From: Lutjanus erythropterus
Taxonomy: Eukaryota; Chordata; Actinopteri; Lutjaniformes; Lutjanidae
Assembly: GCA_020091685.1 (NCBI GenBank)
Contig: CM034595.1
Span: 22,057,564 to 22,121,563, forward strand
DNA length: 64,000 nt
Reading direction: 5' to 3'
In this document: positions 10,776-23,631 of the stretch, piece by piece
How positions within the stretch are numbered: position 1 is the stretch's first letter
Layout of the letters: each line of letters starts with the position of its first letter
Translations under genes and position numbers: made by a program
The notes under the pieces: generated by a model
Database searches by the model: none
Seen by the model: the letters and a program-made list of their open reading frames with translations, nothing else
What the model was told of the DNA's origin: nothing

Positions 10776-11477
10776 TTTGTGCCGTCTTACTGGTGTCCCA
10801 CTTCAGAAAGCTGGTCAGCATACTGCTTGCCACATTTATAGTCTTCTCATCAGTCTCTAAGCCCGTCAGTTTGACATTATGTTGTTTTCACTAAAATGAA
10901 GGACATCTTTATCTTTTTAGGTCAACATGAATGCGGGGCATGTAACAAAAAGCAGACAGTCTGATAAACATGGCCGGGAGTTAGTGAAGGGCATGATAAC
11001 ACATTCCAGTTGACATGATATCCAGTCATTCTGGCATTTGTTTATCTTCTAAAACAGGGAATGAAGAAACTGTCATAGGATTTGTGCGTTTTAATTTACT
11101 TTTACAAAACAAACCAAACTACACTTCAGACCCACATTAGCCACATTTATTTCAATGGAGTGAGACAGTGCATATTTAATTACAGTAGTAGTGGAAAAAT
11201 ATGAAATGGATGGGTCAGGCAGAACAGTAGAACAGTATACAAAAAGTTGCAATAAAACATTTCTCCACTCTTTTGGTATATATCCAAAAGGAACAGATAA
11301 GAAAAAATCTTGTACATTGAATCAGATGCACGGATAGCTGTCATAATAGCTATCAAAACCACTGTACATGCAATTTCAGCAACTGTGAGAGCCACTGTCT
11401 TCTGGATTTCTGGAGCTGTAATTCTCTGTCAGATGTAAGGTTTTCAGGTTGGAGTACCCATGAACACTGATGTTTGT
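10776..11477. other. Intergenic spacer between tnxb and cyp21a2
   Basis: About 700 bases containing the tnxb 3' UTR and the cyp21a2 upstream region. A candidate tnxb poly(A) signal (AATAAA on the minus strand) is at 11146-11151. The spacing is short for a steroidogenic promoter. I see no confident SF-1 site or TATA box. Confidence 0.5.
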
Positions 11478-14400
11478 TTAGCCATGAGTTGCAGGAGAGA
11501 ACCTGGACGGTCTGAACTTCATCTCAGTGAAGGGAATGGAGGCGTCTTTACCCTTCCAGTCTATCCAGACTATTCCCTGTATATCACAACAGAAACAGAA
11601 AGGTGGTGGTATTTTGTTAGTGTGCTGCATCATAAAAGATAAAAAAAAAAAAGTGTTTCAAGTTCATCAGTCTGTGTCCAGGTAGAGAGTTGAACTGTAC
11701 CTGATTATTACTGCTGATGCCATAAAGACCATTGAGGTTGGTCTTGTAGCAGTTCTTGTACCACCAGCCTCCCATGTAGGCCCTGGCACAGTGGATCCCC
11801 AGAGGATCAGGGTCCTTGTCCCGGGCTGAGAATGGGCGCCCATTATGGTACCTCATAGAGTCACCTGACAGAGAAATCCAGAGACATTGAGGTGTGAATT
11901 GACAAGCATTAGGTGCATAATAGTCAGCCACATTCTCACCAGAGAAACAGCTGTATAGGTTGTCTGTGCAATCAGTCTATTATGTTTATTCCCGAGGCTC
12001 ATTTATTCCCCATTTATGTATGGAAATAGATATGTGTGCTTCAAACTATGTAACCGTCACCGGATGTTCTGCAATACTTCCACCAGAGGGTGCTGCTCAG
12101 AGCCAAAAGTTACCCAGAGAGGAAGAGGTTTCTGACAATGACAAAGTGAAACTGGAGAAGGTTGTAATAATATATCCCTTGAGAAAGTGGCAAAAGTCGG
12201 GGCAGCGCTGTAGATGGTGGTGCTCTGTGTGGGCAATAAATACAAATTGTGCTAATATTAACAAAGAGAGAAACTGATAAGGAACCTTAATTTCCAATAC
12301 TTTCAGATTTTTTTTTGTGTCCGGTGGTCATGTCTTTCTTGAACTATTGTCTACACTGACCCCCATGACTTCTGGTGGTATCGCTCCATTTTGTGTCTGT
12401 AAGCTTTCAGAAAACATTCAAAAATATGGACAAAATGAACCTCTAGTTACCATAGTAATGACAGGAACAGGATAAACAACAAGAAATTCAGCATATGCAG
12501 GAGGGGGGTGGATGGATGTTTCGAGTTTGTGTCCCATGTAGAAAAGGAAAGTCAAGGTTGACCTATTTAAAGTCTTAAGTAACATAATGTTATTCATGTG
12601 ACTTTCATACTTCACCTGAATGACACTGTAACATAAATTGTGACATACTTATTTTAACACAAATCATGATCTTATCCTCCAAGTAGTTTTGGTGTCTAAA
12701 CCAAACTTCAACTGTTTTTCAACACTGATCACCTTAAACTTTTATACAGTTTTCACCTGCTGTTCCAGTGTAGCCAGACACTGTGAGCGTATAGTGCCTG
12801 TCCACTGAATCAATGGAGAAGTTGGCGTAGTGAGCGTAAGCGGTGTCATTTCCAGCTTGCATATCCACTCTGAGACTCACGGGGCCGACACTGGTCAGGT
12901 TGTGGAGAAGCTCATTACCTAATAGTGGCAGAAATTAAGAGCGAACAATTATTTATTTTATATTTAAAAATTTATTCTGCTGCTGACGTGATGATGATAA
13001 AAACTTGCTTGAACTGTACCGAGCCAGAACTCATCACTGAGGTTTCCAAAGCCAGCGCTGTATTCACTCCAGGTCCTGTAGAAATCTGTCTTTCCATTCA
13101 TCCTCCTCTGAAACACCTGAAACCACACATCAGATTGTAGTCTATATAAATCCACTCTGCCACTTCCTTAGTGTGAAATTTGTTTGAGATAAGAGTGGTC
13201 TGTCTCACCGTCCAGCCACCTCCGTCAGTCTCCATGTCACAGTAGACCCTGACTGCTCGTCCTTCTTTTCCATGCGGGTAGATATCCACCTCTCCGGACT
13301 GCAGAGCTCCGTTCAGCAGCTCCTGAGAGCACTCGGTAGGGAAGGGGAAACGCAGTTTTCCTGAGGGATGAAAAAAACCAATACATTATAAAAAAGTATT
13401 GTGGTATGAGGGCACCAGCTGTATGCAATGGGGCACCAGTGCACCAAAAGTCATGATGCTTGTCCACTTGGAAGGCCAATCTACAGGGTACTTTGTCACA
13501 TTCTCTTCGGCACTGGGCCACTTTAGAGGGCATTTATCTTGTTTTGGCTAACATAGGGGCATCCAAGATGGATAGGGCAGAAAGATTACCAGGGACATAA
13601 ACTGCAGTACCTGTGATGAATTCTGTGGTGACTACAGATGTGTAGTGTCCATCTCTCTCGCCTTGTACCAGAACAATATAGCGAGACATTGGCAGCAGGC
13701 CTGTCAGCTTATACTCTGTGACGGATGAGTCCAGGATCACCTCCTAAGATATATACAAAAGCACAAAAAATTAATGTCTTAGGGCTATCTTTGTGCTGTA
13801 TGTGCCAATAATGAGGAAATATTCACCTTTGTCTCCTCTCCTGCCACCTGATAGATGACTCGGTAGCTGTGATAAACAACAGTGGAAGCTCTCCATGTTA
13901 TCACTGCAGAGCGAGCACTCACTTCACTGGCTTTAACCACTGAGAGACAAAAAAAACTGCAGGTTAGTTTCACACAAACTCTGAAGATCTAGCAAGTAAA
14001 AAAACTCTGATTTCGCTGTATTTATTTCCCCCTCTACTCACCATTAGCAGTCATGAATGTAGTAGAGATGGCCATACTCTGGAGACTGTCCTTCTGGCTC
14101 AGAACCTTGATTGTGTACAGGGTGCCTCTCTGCAGGCCTCTCAGCTGGTGCTCCACTGAGTTTCCAGAAAGCATCACTGTCACTGTCACATTAGGAGCTG
14201 TAGCAAAGATGGACAAATTAGTAACACTTAGCTTGGTCATTAGCACATTGTCATTGAATCATTATACTGCCGCACTCACTCTTGGAGGACTCATAGCTGA
14301 TGATGAAGCGATCTACTTTCCCCAGACTGGGTGTCCATTGCAGCAAAGCTCTGGTATCAGTCACATTGACAACTTGCAGGTCTGTTGGAGGGGCAGGTAC

Positions 14401-17400
14401 TGCAGAAAAGAGACAATCCATAGTCTGTTTATTGCTGTTTTCACATGCTTAATAAGATGAAGTACTTGTATTCAATAATAGGTTTGTTCACGGAAGCCTA
14501 TTTCCACCAATGTGATGAAAAAAGATCCTGTGTTATTATAACAAGATACGTTCTCGAACTAATGACTTACTGTCTCCAAATAATGACTTTGTATCACAGA
14601 ATGATAAACTTTCTCAATATGATGACTTAGATACTAAGTCATTATTTTGAGATACGAAGTTGTTATTTCAATAAACCTTCTCATTATTTTGAGATACTAA
14701 TTCATTATTTTTAGATACTAAATCATTATTTTGAGACACTAAGCCATTATTTTGAGAAAGTTTCTCGTCATAATGACTTGAAAGATATGTTTGTTTTTTT
14801 CATCACAGTGGTGGAAATGGGCATCCTTACTTATCTGTCTGTGTACCTGTGGTGATAAGGGATGTGAGGGCGTCACTCTGGGCTCTGCCTTGTGTAACAG
14901 TCACAGTGATGATGTAGGAGGATCCAGCAGACAACTTGGACAGAACCACAAAGGATTGCTGAGAGTCCAAGGTCACAAAGCGGTTCTCCCCTAGCAGGAT
15001 GACACATCACAAACACACCACACTGAAACGATTATCACTTCTTAAGAAAAGTTCTGCATTGTTATCAAGCTAGGGGATTTTGAACTGAGATGCAGGAAGC
15101 CTTTGACAAACCTGTAACAATGTTAGTGTATGTGACCCTGAAGCCTGTGAACGTGGTCTTTGGTTTGGACCACGAAACAGTGATAGAAGACTCTGTTACA
15201 TTGCTGAAAATCATGTCAGTGGCTGGCTCAGGCCCTGGTGAGAGAAAATAAGGAGATTTTTATTCACAAATGCATACTCTAGTCATTTCTCCCAGTACTG
15301 ATAATGCACCTGGTAGCAATGGAGGAATTGACCCTTGCTAAATCCCTCCCTTTTAGGAACCTCAGTCACTTTTCTCCTCTTGAGGCCTCTTACATCTGCT
15401 ATGCGAGGCTCGTAAAACACAGTTTTGAAAACAGTTCAAATTTGTTGCTGGCCTCCTCGTGCATGCACAATTTATTCAGCACAGTAGTGCTCAATGTCAC
15501 TATTTTTTAGACTAAATTCATATTATTTTCAGGTTTTAAAAAGAATATACTACGTAGTACTAGCCAATCACAGTAGAGTAGTAGTAGCCAATCATAGCCC
15601 ATTAAGGCAGGACTAGTGCAAATCTTACAAGAGTTTTGCCAATATCACAAATCTAGGGTTTCCTTCTAGACATGACCCAATCATTAGCTAGTTATTTATT
15701 TAGTATTTTGCTAACATTAGCTAAATTAAGATGTGACTGTATATTGCTTTTGACGATCTTCAAAATCTGGTTTTCTTTTCAACATAGATGAGTGGTACAT
15801 GTAGTATTTACAGGAAACAGGAAAGGAGAAAGTTAGCTGAGGTTCAGCCAGGTTCAGCTTGCTCTAACATTAATGAAGCACACAGCAAAAATGGGCGGGG
15901 CTTAGGAAAGGTCAATTATGCATAATTGACAAAATGCAGGACAACTTTAATTACCTGTAATTGCAGTTACTCTGTGAATCTTTGATCTTCTCTCAGCTGC
16001 AGTGCCATATACATGCAGGACATAGACTGTGTTTGCCCGAAGGTTACTGAACTCCACAGAGCGTACGCTGCCAGGGACCACCATAGAGATCCTCTTGGTT
16101 TCAGCTTTGCCTCTAACAACAGCCTTACCAGAGGCAACAGTTGTATTGGTGCTCTCAATCTGTACCTGGACTTCAGTTGTGTTCTTAGCTGTGGAGGTCT
16201 TGTCTCCTTCAAAAGCTTCCTCTTCAAAGTCCTCATGGTCGTCTTCATCACCCTCTGTCCGTGGTTCTTTTCTGATCACGGTGAAGTTCTTGAACATTCC
16301 TTGTGGTGCTGACCATGTGACAGTGAAACTGTAGGAAGAGATGTTCACAACCTTTACAGAACCTAATCCAGTTCCTCCCATCTTCCTTGCACTCCCAGAG
16401 CCATGGATAGTTGTTTCGCCTGTTACTGCAATGGTTGTGTTCACTAAATACTGACTTCTCTGTGTAGCTTTCTCTTTCCCAGTCTTGCCAGCTTCAGTGG
16501 TCTTGGTGCGTTTATGTCCAGATGAATGAGTAACATTCTTCTCAGCCAGTGTGGACTGCTCCAAGGTCTCCTTCTCTGCTCTGGTTTTGTTTGTTCCCAT
16601 GGCCTTGGACAGAATGGTCACAATTTTAGCTGTGCCATTAGATTTCTTCATGTTACTCTGGGTTACATTGGCGTGAGGTTCATCTTTTAGCTGGTTAGAT
16701 TTAGGATGTGTTTTACTGGCAGTTCCTTCCTTCACAAGCTTGAGGTCAGTTTTTTGGAGAACCTTCTTAGAGGTCAAGACTGTTGTCTTGCCTTTGCGGG
16801 CCTCTTCTTGCTTTCTTCCCTCATGTTTTAACAGAACTTGAGCAACAGTTGGGCGACTGGTCTTTGTGGCACTTGAAGAGTCTTTAATAGTTATTTTCTT
16901 AACAGAAGTTTCTTGTTTTGATTGTGTTTTAACAAGACCTGCTTTAGCAATAGTAGACACTTTGGATTTAGTGTCGGCTTCAGACCCCTTCTTCTGTTCC
17001 TTCTTCTGGAAGACTGTGTGCTCTGCTTTGGTGATTTTCTCCTGCATGTTTTCCTTGTCTTTGTTCACCTGCAGGGTCGCTGTTTCCATTGTTACCTTGG
17101 CCTTTCCTTTGGCAGCTTCTGAAATTGGAGGGTAGAGGTTACAATCAAAGTATGAATGAGGTATTAGTCAAAGCCTGAGTGAAAAAGAACTTCCTCTCAC
17201 TTACTTTTATTACAGTCAGCTCCTGGTACACACTTACTGCAGTCCAGACCCATGAATGCCTGCTGGCAGACACATTTCCCCTTCTGACATTCCCCGTTGC
17301 CACTACAGTCATTTGGACAGTTTGCAGAACATGGACCTGGGCAACAACAAAAATAATCAACATTACTTAATCCACATCTAATTCCACATTAAATCTGGTG

Positions 17401-18346
17401 AATATGACAGAATCATACATTTCTCTTTTAAGGAGGACATCTCTCTTTCCAGTCGGGCCACGCGTCCTTTCAACGCAGCCATCTCAGCCTCACATCCTCC
17501 AGTGCAGCCACCAGGCAACAAGCTGATCTTATGTGTCATCACTAGAGGAGCGCCGGGCTTCAGCTTCAGTTCCTGCTCCTTGCCTGAATCGCAGCCTTCA
17601 CTGATGACCACCTTCATTGGTTGTGTTGGAGCAGGCTTTTCTTTGATGGTGGTAGTGGTGGGAGCTTTGATCACAGCGGTCTGATTGGCAGAGGATGTGA
17701 CCTTATCTTTGTCAGCCTTTGCTGGTGTTGACAGAACAGTTTGAACTACAGGCTTGTCTTTAGAGTTCTTCACATCAGTGGTGGAAGGAGATCTAGCTAC
17801 AACAGTCTGATTTACGGAGGCTGTGGGCTTGTTTTTGGTGGTTTTAGTACCAGTGGCGGGAGACTTTGAGGCTGTTGACTGAACATTCTGGACTGCAGAC
17901 CTGTCGTTGGCAGTCTTCCCGTCACTGGTTGAAGGAGATCTCATTGAAACAGTCTGATTGACCGCAGGTTGGAGTTTGTCTTTGGTGGTTTTTGCACCAC
18001 TGGATGAAGCAACCTTTGCGGATGCTGATTGAACATTTGGAGCTCCAGTGGGGGCAGACTTGTCTTTGGTAGACTTTGCTTCATTGGCTGAAGGAGTGGT
18101 TTGAATAACTGCTGGGATGGGCTTGCTCTTGGATGCTGGAGTGGCTGTCTGATTGACTGTGTTTGGCTTTAGGGTTGGGCGAACGGTCTGTTTGGCAAGA
18201 GCAGCAGTGGTTTTTGGTTTTGACAGGGTGAAAATGGCATTGACTTTGGTCACGTCGCTTCCCGTTGAGTCTCTCCTCTCATTGGCCGTGGATTGTAAGG
18301 AGGGAAATGGGGTGAGAAGGAGGAGAAGTCCTAGAGTAAACAGCAT
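11478..18346 (-). CDS. tnxb: Tenascin-X-like extracellular matrix glycoprotein, short form
   Basis: Exon 1 (17419-18346) encodes a signal peptide ([19 protein letters not shown]), about 220 residues of Thr/Ser/Lys-rich sequence with several NQT sites, and a coiled-coil segment ([20 protein letters not shown]) as in tenascin N-termini. Exon 2 (17205-17336) encodes one EGF-like module. Exon 3 (15955-17118) has a Lys/Thr-rich linker and an FN3 domain with an acidic insert. FN3 2-4 are each split over two exons (15112-15234 with about 14849-14990; about 14283-14398 with 14041-14197; about 13832-13941 with 13612-13742). A fibrinogen-like domain follows in five exons, from about 13360 to 11478, with [16 protein letters not shown], the calcium-loop region [18 protein letters not shown], and a final PATHG-stop. 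Mammalian TNXB has many more EGF and FN3 repeats. Placement beside c4 and cyp21a2 supports TNX rather than another tenascin. Confidence 0.88.
11865..12762. other. Largest intron within the fibrinogen-like domain of tnxb
   Basis: About 900 bases between the exon ending VSGYTGTA and the exon starting GDSMRYHNG. No extra exon is visible. Open frames on either strand here lack splice-site and domain support. Confidence 0.5.
14496..14822. mobile_element. MITE-like inverted-repeat element with internal tandem units, tnxb intron
   Basis: The left end CCTATTTCCACCAATGTGAT plus GAAAAAA matches the reverse complement of the right end, CCATTTCCACCACTGTGATG plus AAAAAA. Inside, units of about 21-24 bp of the form GATACTAAGTCATTATTTTGA repeat at 14625-14760, and the stretch around AAACTTTCTC recurs inverted. 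No coding content. Confidence 0.7.
15239..15954. other. tnxb intron between FN3-1 and FN3-2
   Basis: Roughly 700 bases of AT-rich intron. Nothing recognisable beyond a small repeated GTAGTA region near 15550-15600. Confidence 0.45.
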
Positions 18347-20044
18347 TTTGAGCCAGGAGCAGTAGCCAGAGATGGTATTGCCTTTGGTGGATCTGTATGT
18401 ATGTTACTGTGAAATTATGAACTCCCTCCTCTATATTTCTGTGACCACTTGTAAAGGGGATTGTGCCAGGTCTCTCCTAGGAATGAAAAAATGAAAGAAC
18501 TGAGTTATGACTTATGGCAAATGATTTTAGAACTTTTCTTTTAATTCCAAGAAGGGCTTTGCTGAGCATACACACTCTTTTTCAGCCAGCTTCCCATTCA
18601 CAGAGTTCCCATTCATGCTTTGATGCTCCCTTATAAAATCTGGTGGCTATTAAGAAACCTCACTTGGAGCAATTTCAGGTTTCATGCCCTGCTTGAAACT
18701 GATCTGACCGCAGCCACATTAATTATTACTTATTATTCATAGTTTCACAGAGATCTTTTTGTTTTTACATGTAATTCCTTTAATTAGATATTATCTAAAC
18801 TGATTATTATTGTTGAACTCTTATTTTCCTGTTTATTGTTCCTGTTTTGCTTCTATTGCGTTTCTGCCTTTGTTGCCTAATGTAATCTCAGCATAGTTCA
18901 AAATGATTGTCACCCCTAAATGGAGAAGTAAAAAAGGTTGAATGAATGCATTTTAAGGTTGAATTTGCATTTAAACAACAGGTTCTCTAGAAGTTATATG
19001 TTTTGATCTGATATTTAAGAAGGGTCCTTGAGGAAAATCATTCATAGTGGGTGGAAGTGAAGAAGAACATCAAATACTATTTAACTTTTGCATCTTACTA
19101 CCCTACCTCTTTAATCCACTTTTCACCAGTGCAAAAAAAATGGAAACATTCATGATGAACAACATTATCACTGAGCTGACATATGCTTAAATTTTACAAA
19201 GTGAACAAAATGAAAAAATATAAGTGTTTCTGAACTGTGCATACCTGTAAACTTTTATGGTAAATGTGAAGAAAAAGCATGTATATGTTGAAGAATTGCA
19301 CCACTGTTTCTATCAACCATAATAGTTAATTCAACAGCTTGCCAGACCGAGTCAAATCTAAATTAGTTGATTTTGAACAGGAAGGAAGAAGCAGACTTGA
19401 GCGGGAAGTCTGGAGAGTCTGTTGGAGAGACCGGGCGGAGAGGTAACAGAGCATCACTGTATAGGACTGTGAGACACTGTACGTCTTTCACTATACAGAA
19501 GGTTACATAATCCCCTGTGCCCACAACTCATAAAACCACTAAAAGAAATATGTCCAGCCTTGGCCTTAAATCTGTAGAAAATCAAATAAATCATGCAGCT
19601 TGTAAACACATTAAGATATTTTGCTGTACAGCAAGACAATTTTTACATGTTGCATTGGATCAAGGATTAAGTGACAAATTGGCTGCAGTCTTAACTGAAT
19701 TAATTGCCACTACTTACTTCTAAAATATGAATTTTCATACTCCCACTGATTTTGACAGAATTCAAGATAATTAAAGATGAGACAAGTTAAGGTAAATTAG
19801 ACTATGTGTGCTCACTACAAATTGCACATCAGGGTAACCACTTATTGAAAGTAACTGTTACAGGTATTTTAGCAACAAAAAAAAACAAACAAACATATAC
19901 AACAACATGACCTTTTCTCACAAATATACTTTTCTCACAAATCCCAGACAATATGTTCACCTGTGCAGCTACAAACATATTATGATGTGAGAGTATTTCA
20001 ACAGACATTTGATATCATAGTTGCATGAGGGAAAAGGTACTTAC

Positions 20045-20160
20045 CAGAATAATGATTTACTTCTTGGTTTTATCTCTGTCTTTGTGCCGCTCCCTCCATC
20101 TGAAAAACTCACGTAGACTTACTGGATATGATCTGGGAGGAAAGAGGTGAGAGAAAGGAC
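20045..20160 (-). other. Candidate 5' UTR exon of tnxb
   Basis: On the minus strand a GTAAGTACC donor follows CATTATTCTG, with the exon end at 20045, about 1.7 kb upstream of the tnxb ATG. Several AG acceptors lie between this donor and the ATG (for example near 18400), so a non-coding first exon is plausible. Only cDNA evidence would settle it. Confidence 0.3.
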
Positions 20161-21139
20161 CACCACTAGAAAGGAGGCGAGTGATAAAGTCCTCTCCTAC
20201 TTAAGGACCCCCCCCTTCTCCACGCCTAGTGGTCCCACTCACTCAACCACCACGGAAAATATTTGTATTGGACTTCCAAAAAGAGTTGCATTTTTACACA
20301 GATTTGTGTGTCATATATGATCTACAAATATGACTACTCTCTTGTACACTTTTTGTTTGCCTTTTTTTTTTGCTAATGTTATAATAACATATAATAATAT
20401 GTTGCTGATATATTTAGTTTTACATAAGAATAATAAATTATGTGATCTAATGCAGTCGGACCTTCAATAAACATGTAGAAATTGCAATTTTTCAGTGAAA
20501 ATGAGAGTATATGCATGCTGGGACTTTTTTCATATTCTTCCATGTTCAGTATCACAAAAACAGTCTGCATGTTTCAGCTTTGCATGGCCAATGACAGTTG
20601 TTTCAGTGTCTGCTGTATGTAATTTGACTTATACCAGAGTTTGCTAACACCTAGACACAGCTCTGATTGAATAAAGCCCTGGTCTGAGAATCATGATTCA
20701 GCTCGAATACATAGCATAACACTGCCGGTATTCAGTGCTGACTCTGGGGGACAGGAACCTCTCGCTATATGAATTGGCTGTTTGTTAGACGTAATGAGAT
20801 GTAACTACGTGGGAGTTATGTAAGTGACCAAATATCCACCAGATTTAAGGAATGCTCTGTGAAGGCTCTGCATCTCTGACCAAATGGCCACCCACCATCC
20901 CACCTTTTGTAAACCACATGAAGACAAGTATATCAAGGGTCTAGAGCAAACAGGGCGTATAAGTGACATTTTCCTAATTTTACAGCAGAGTAAAAACAAA
21001 AGTTTATATCACTGGAGCTTTTAAGATAAAGATAAAATAAAATACACTGTCATCGACAAGATTCGGAAATTTTATGAACAACTTTTTTCTATGAGCTGTT
21101 GAAATGAAATCAAACTACAACAGGCTGTAGTGTAGTTTG

Positions 21140-21880
21140 GTGTAGCTATTTCCCTAAAACAGTCATGATTAATCTTGATACTGTGGACCATTCTAATTTA
21201 TTACATTGTGTCAAACACTGAGTTGGCATCTCTGGTTCAGTTTTAAAGTAGTTTTATTCCTATTTACATGACAGATCTTGTCATGTAACTGTTGGCAACT
21301 CTTGATCATCCTCTGTGAAGATGACCTGTGGGGTACCCCAGGGGTCGATCCTTGGGCCACTTTCGTTCTCTCTTTACATGTTAACCCTGGAGCATGTCGT
21401 CATAATGTGAGCTTCTATTCATACACAGATAACACTGAGCTTTGTCGCTCTTTCAACCTGAATGGTTTTAATCAATTTACCACTTTCAACAACTGCATCT
21501 TTGACCTCATATCCTGGAGGGCCCATAACTTCCTGCAATTAAATTATTATTGGGTCTGACATAGTTAATGCACACTTTTTCAAAGCATCTGGGCTTCCTG
21601 TCCTAAAATACAGCCTAAAAATGCAAACATTTTGGTATCATGTTTGACAACAACCTCAGTCTGAATGAGCATGTTAATACGGTTCTTCAATGCAGTTCAG
21701 GAAACTCTCTGAGATCAGTTGTATCCAGTAGAAATCTAGAGACGAGCATAGATGCTTTTATCTCCTCTCGTTCAGACTATTGTATCTTTCTTTGCACATA
21801 TAAATTACAATTTGTCGGAAATGTAGCAGCTGGATTCCTCAAAAGAACCAGAAGGAGAGAACTTGAGCAAAACAAAAAAT
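21140..21880 (+). mobile_element. Decayed non-LTR retrotransposon (LINE) reverse-transcriptase fragment
   Basis: Translated in shifting frames, it shows hallmarks of LINE reverse transcriptase in order: LDTVDHSNLLHCVKH, then CGVPQGSILGPLSFSLYMLT, then SYTDNTEL where an intact element has a YADD-type active site, then FGIMFDNNLSLNEHV and DAFISSRSDYC. Frameshifts, stops and loss of the catalytic Asp pair show it is dead. It resembles the CR1/L2/Rex1 class. Confidence 0.75.
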
Positions 21881-21892
21881 GGATGGATAAAT

Positions 21893-22060
21893 AGTGTTTG
21901 GTTTGTCTGTTCAGGACCTGTGGACCCGCACCCTACGGTGATTAAAACACAGTGATTCTCATGATTATACACTTATATGAACATATTTATGAATATTATT
22001 TTCCATTTATGTCATGTTCTGCCAATAAAGTCCCATACATCTTACACACTGGACCATTAA
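21893..22060. mobile_element. 3' half-copy of the AAAGGACCAGTGTGTA MITE family
   Basis: Shares AGTGTTTG, TTTGTC, TTCTGCCAATAAAGTCCC and the end CTTACACACTGGACCATTAA with the fuller copy at 31327-31652. The left half is missing. Confidence 0.6.
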
Positions 22061-23437
22061 ATTCACTTCTACTAAGTCCTAGAGAGACACACAAAAAAAC
22101 TAACAAGAGATGGAGAAAACTGTATTCTCCAATAAAAAGTTTTAACTAACATAACTCATGTGTCAAGACCATGCCTTTGAGAATACAAAGTATTTACCGA
22201 GATTAAATTTCGGAAAGGAATGTTTATGACAGATTTATTACAAAATGTCACTTCAATGTCCACAGTACATTCCTCTAGCAGTGAACGTGGTGTAGGCTAA
22301 ACTGTTCACTGTTAAGCTAACAATCAAACAAAGATTTTTACAGCATCACGTTGGGATTATAATAAAGTGGAAATGTCAGGAGGAGGAACATGAATTGTAG
22401 ATTATACACAGTACGTGATAGTCACTGACCCTGTGAATCCAATGTGCAATTCTTTTTTAAAGTGTATTGTCTCATCTATACATGATAAAATATACTTATG
22501 CAATCAAATTATTTAGTTACTAAGCATGCCAAACCATCTTACACAACAGCTGTGAAACTCTGGCCAGTGCTGAATAAACTGCTCTCTCATGTTCTATTAC
22601 TGTAACAAACAAATACTCGTTCTATATACAGTATAGTTATAGTTAGTATATAGTCACTGTGTGTGTATGTAAAGCTAAAAATGTGTGTGTGTATGTGCGT
22701 GTGTGTGTAAGAACCCACACAGTAAAAATATACATTTACCAGTGGATATTTTAGTTGCAAATATGTTGAGCTGAAATGTTTTTCTTGGCGAGTACACTAT
22801 GTTCTGATACTGAAAGACAACTAGCCTACAGTACAGTACTGCTGCATCACAATGAAGTGCACAATAATTTGGTGAATCATGTAGTTATTATGCTTATTCC
22901 AGGTCTGATGAAATGTCAGATGAACAGCTGATTTACATGGCTCATTTACATCTGGCATGTTACAGAGCCAGTCAGCACCATGACACTGAACAGCAAAGGA
23001 GCTGGTTGCTGCTTACTTTAAACATGAATTGCACTTCAGTGGTTTTCTCTCACATAATGTCTGATTTACACCTGGATTAATGTGTCAAGACTTGGCCAGT
23101 GGTAGATTAATGAGTTTGTGGATGAAACCAGGGAAGAGAGGTGACAAATAGAGACATACTGGAAGCATAAAACGATGCACATTTGACCAAACCACTGAAG
23201 ATAAAGAGCAGCATATAATTCAACAAAATTAAAAACTAAATGATCACATTCACAAACTCGTAACAAGTAAATCGGCCATGATCAAAATGTTAATAAAAAC
23301 CCTTGATAAACAGTATAAGGCCACACATGCACAAAAATCTATTCACAAGCGAAACCACACCCACAAATTTGTACGACTAACTGGTTTGTATGCAAACACA
23401 TGGTACACCTCTCTTTGCCAGATGAGCAGCCTTGCAT

Positions 23438-23542
<105 letters not shown>

Positions 23543-23631
23543 CACAAATTTGAGACCGAATGGATGAGAGAAATCTGTAATTCAGGAGAACAGTGCATCC
23601 CATTTTATGCTGAAACGCCACTTCAGTAAAG

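Noticed and set aside
15967..16334. Alternative open frames on both strands over the large tnxb exon
   Set aside because: They are shadows of the 388-codon tnxb exon, which has the correct phase to join the EGF and FN3 exons.
21278..21894. Functional reverse transcriptase gene
   Set aside because: The frame shifts several times, the active-site Asp pair is changed (YTDN), and most of the element is missing.
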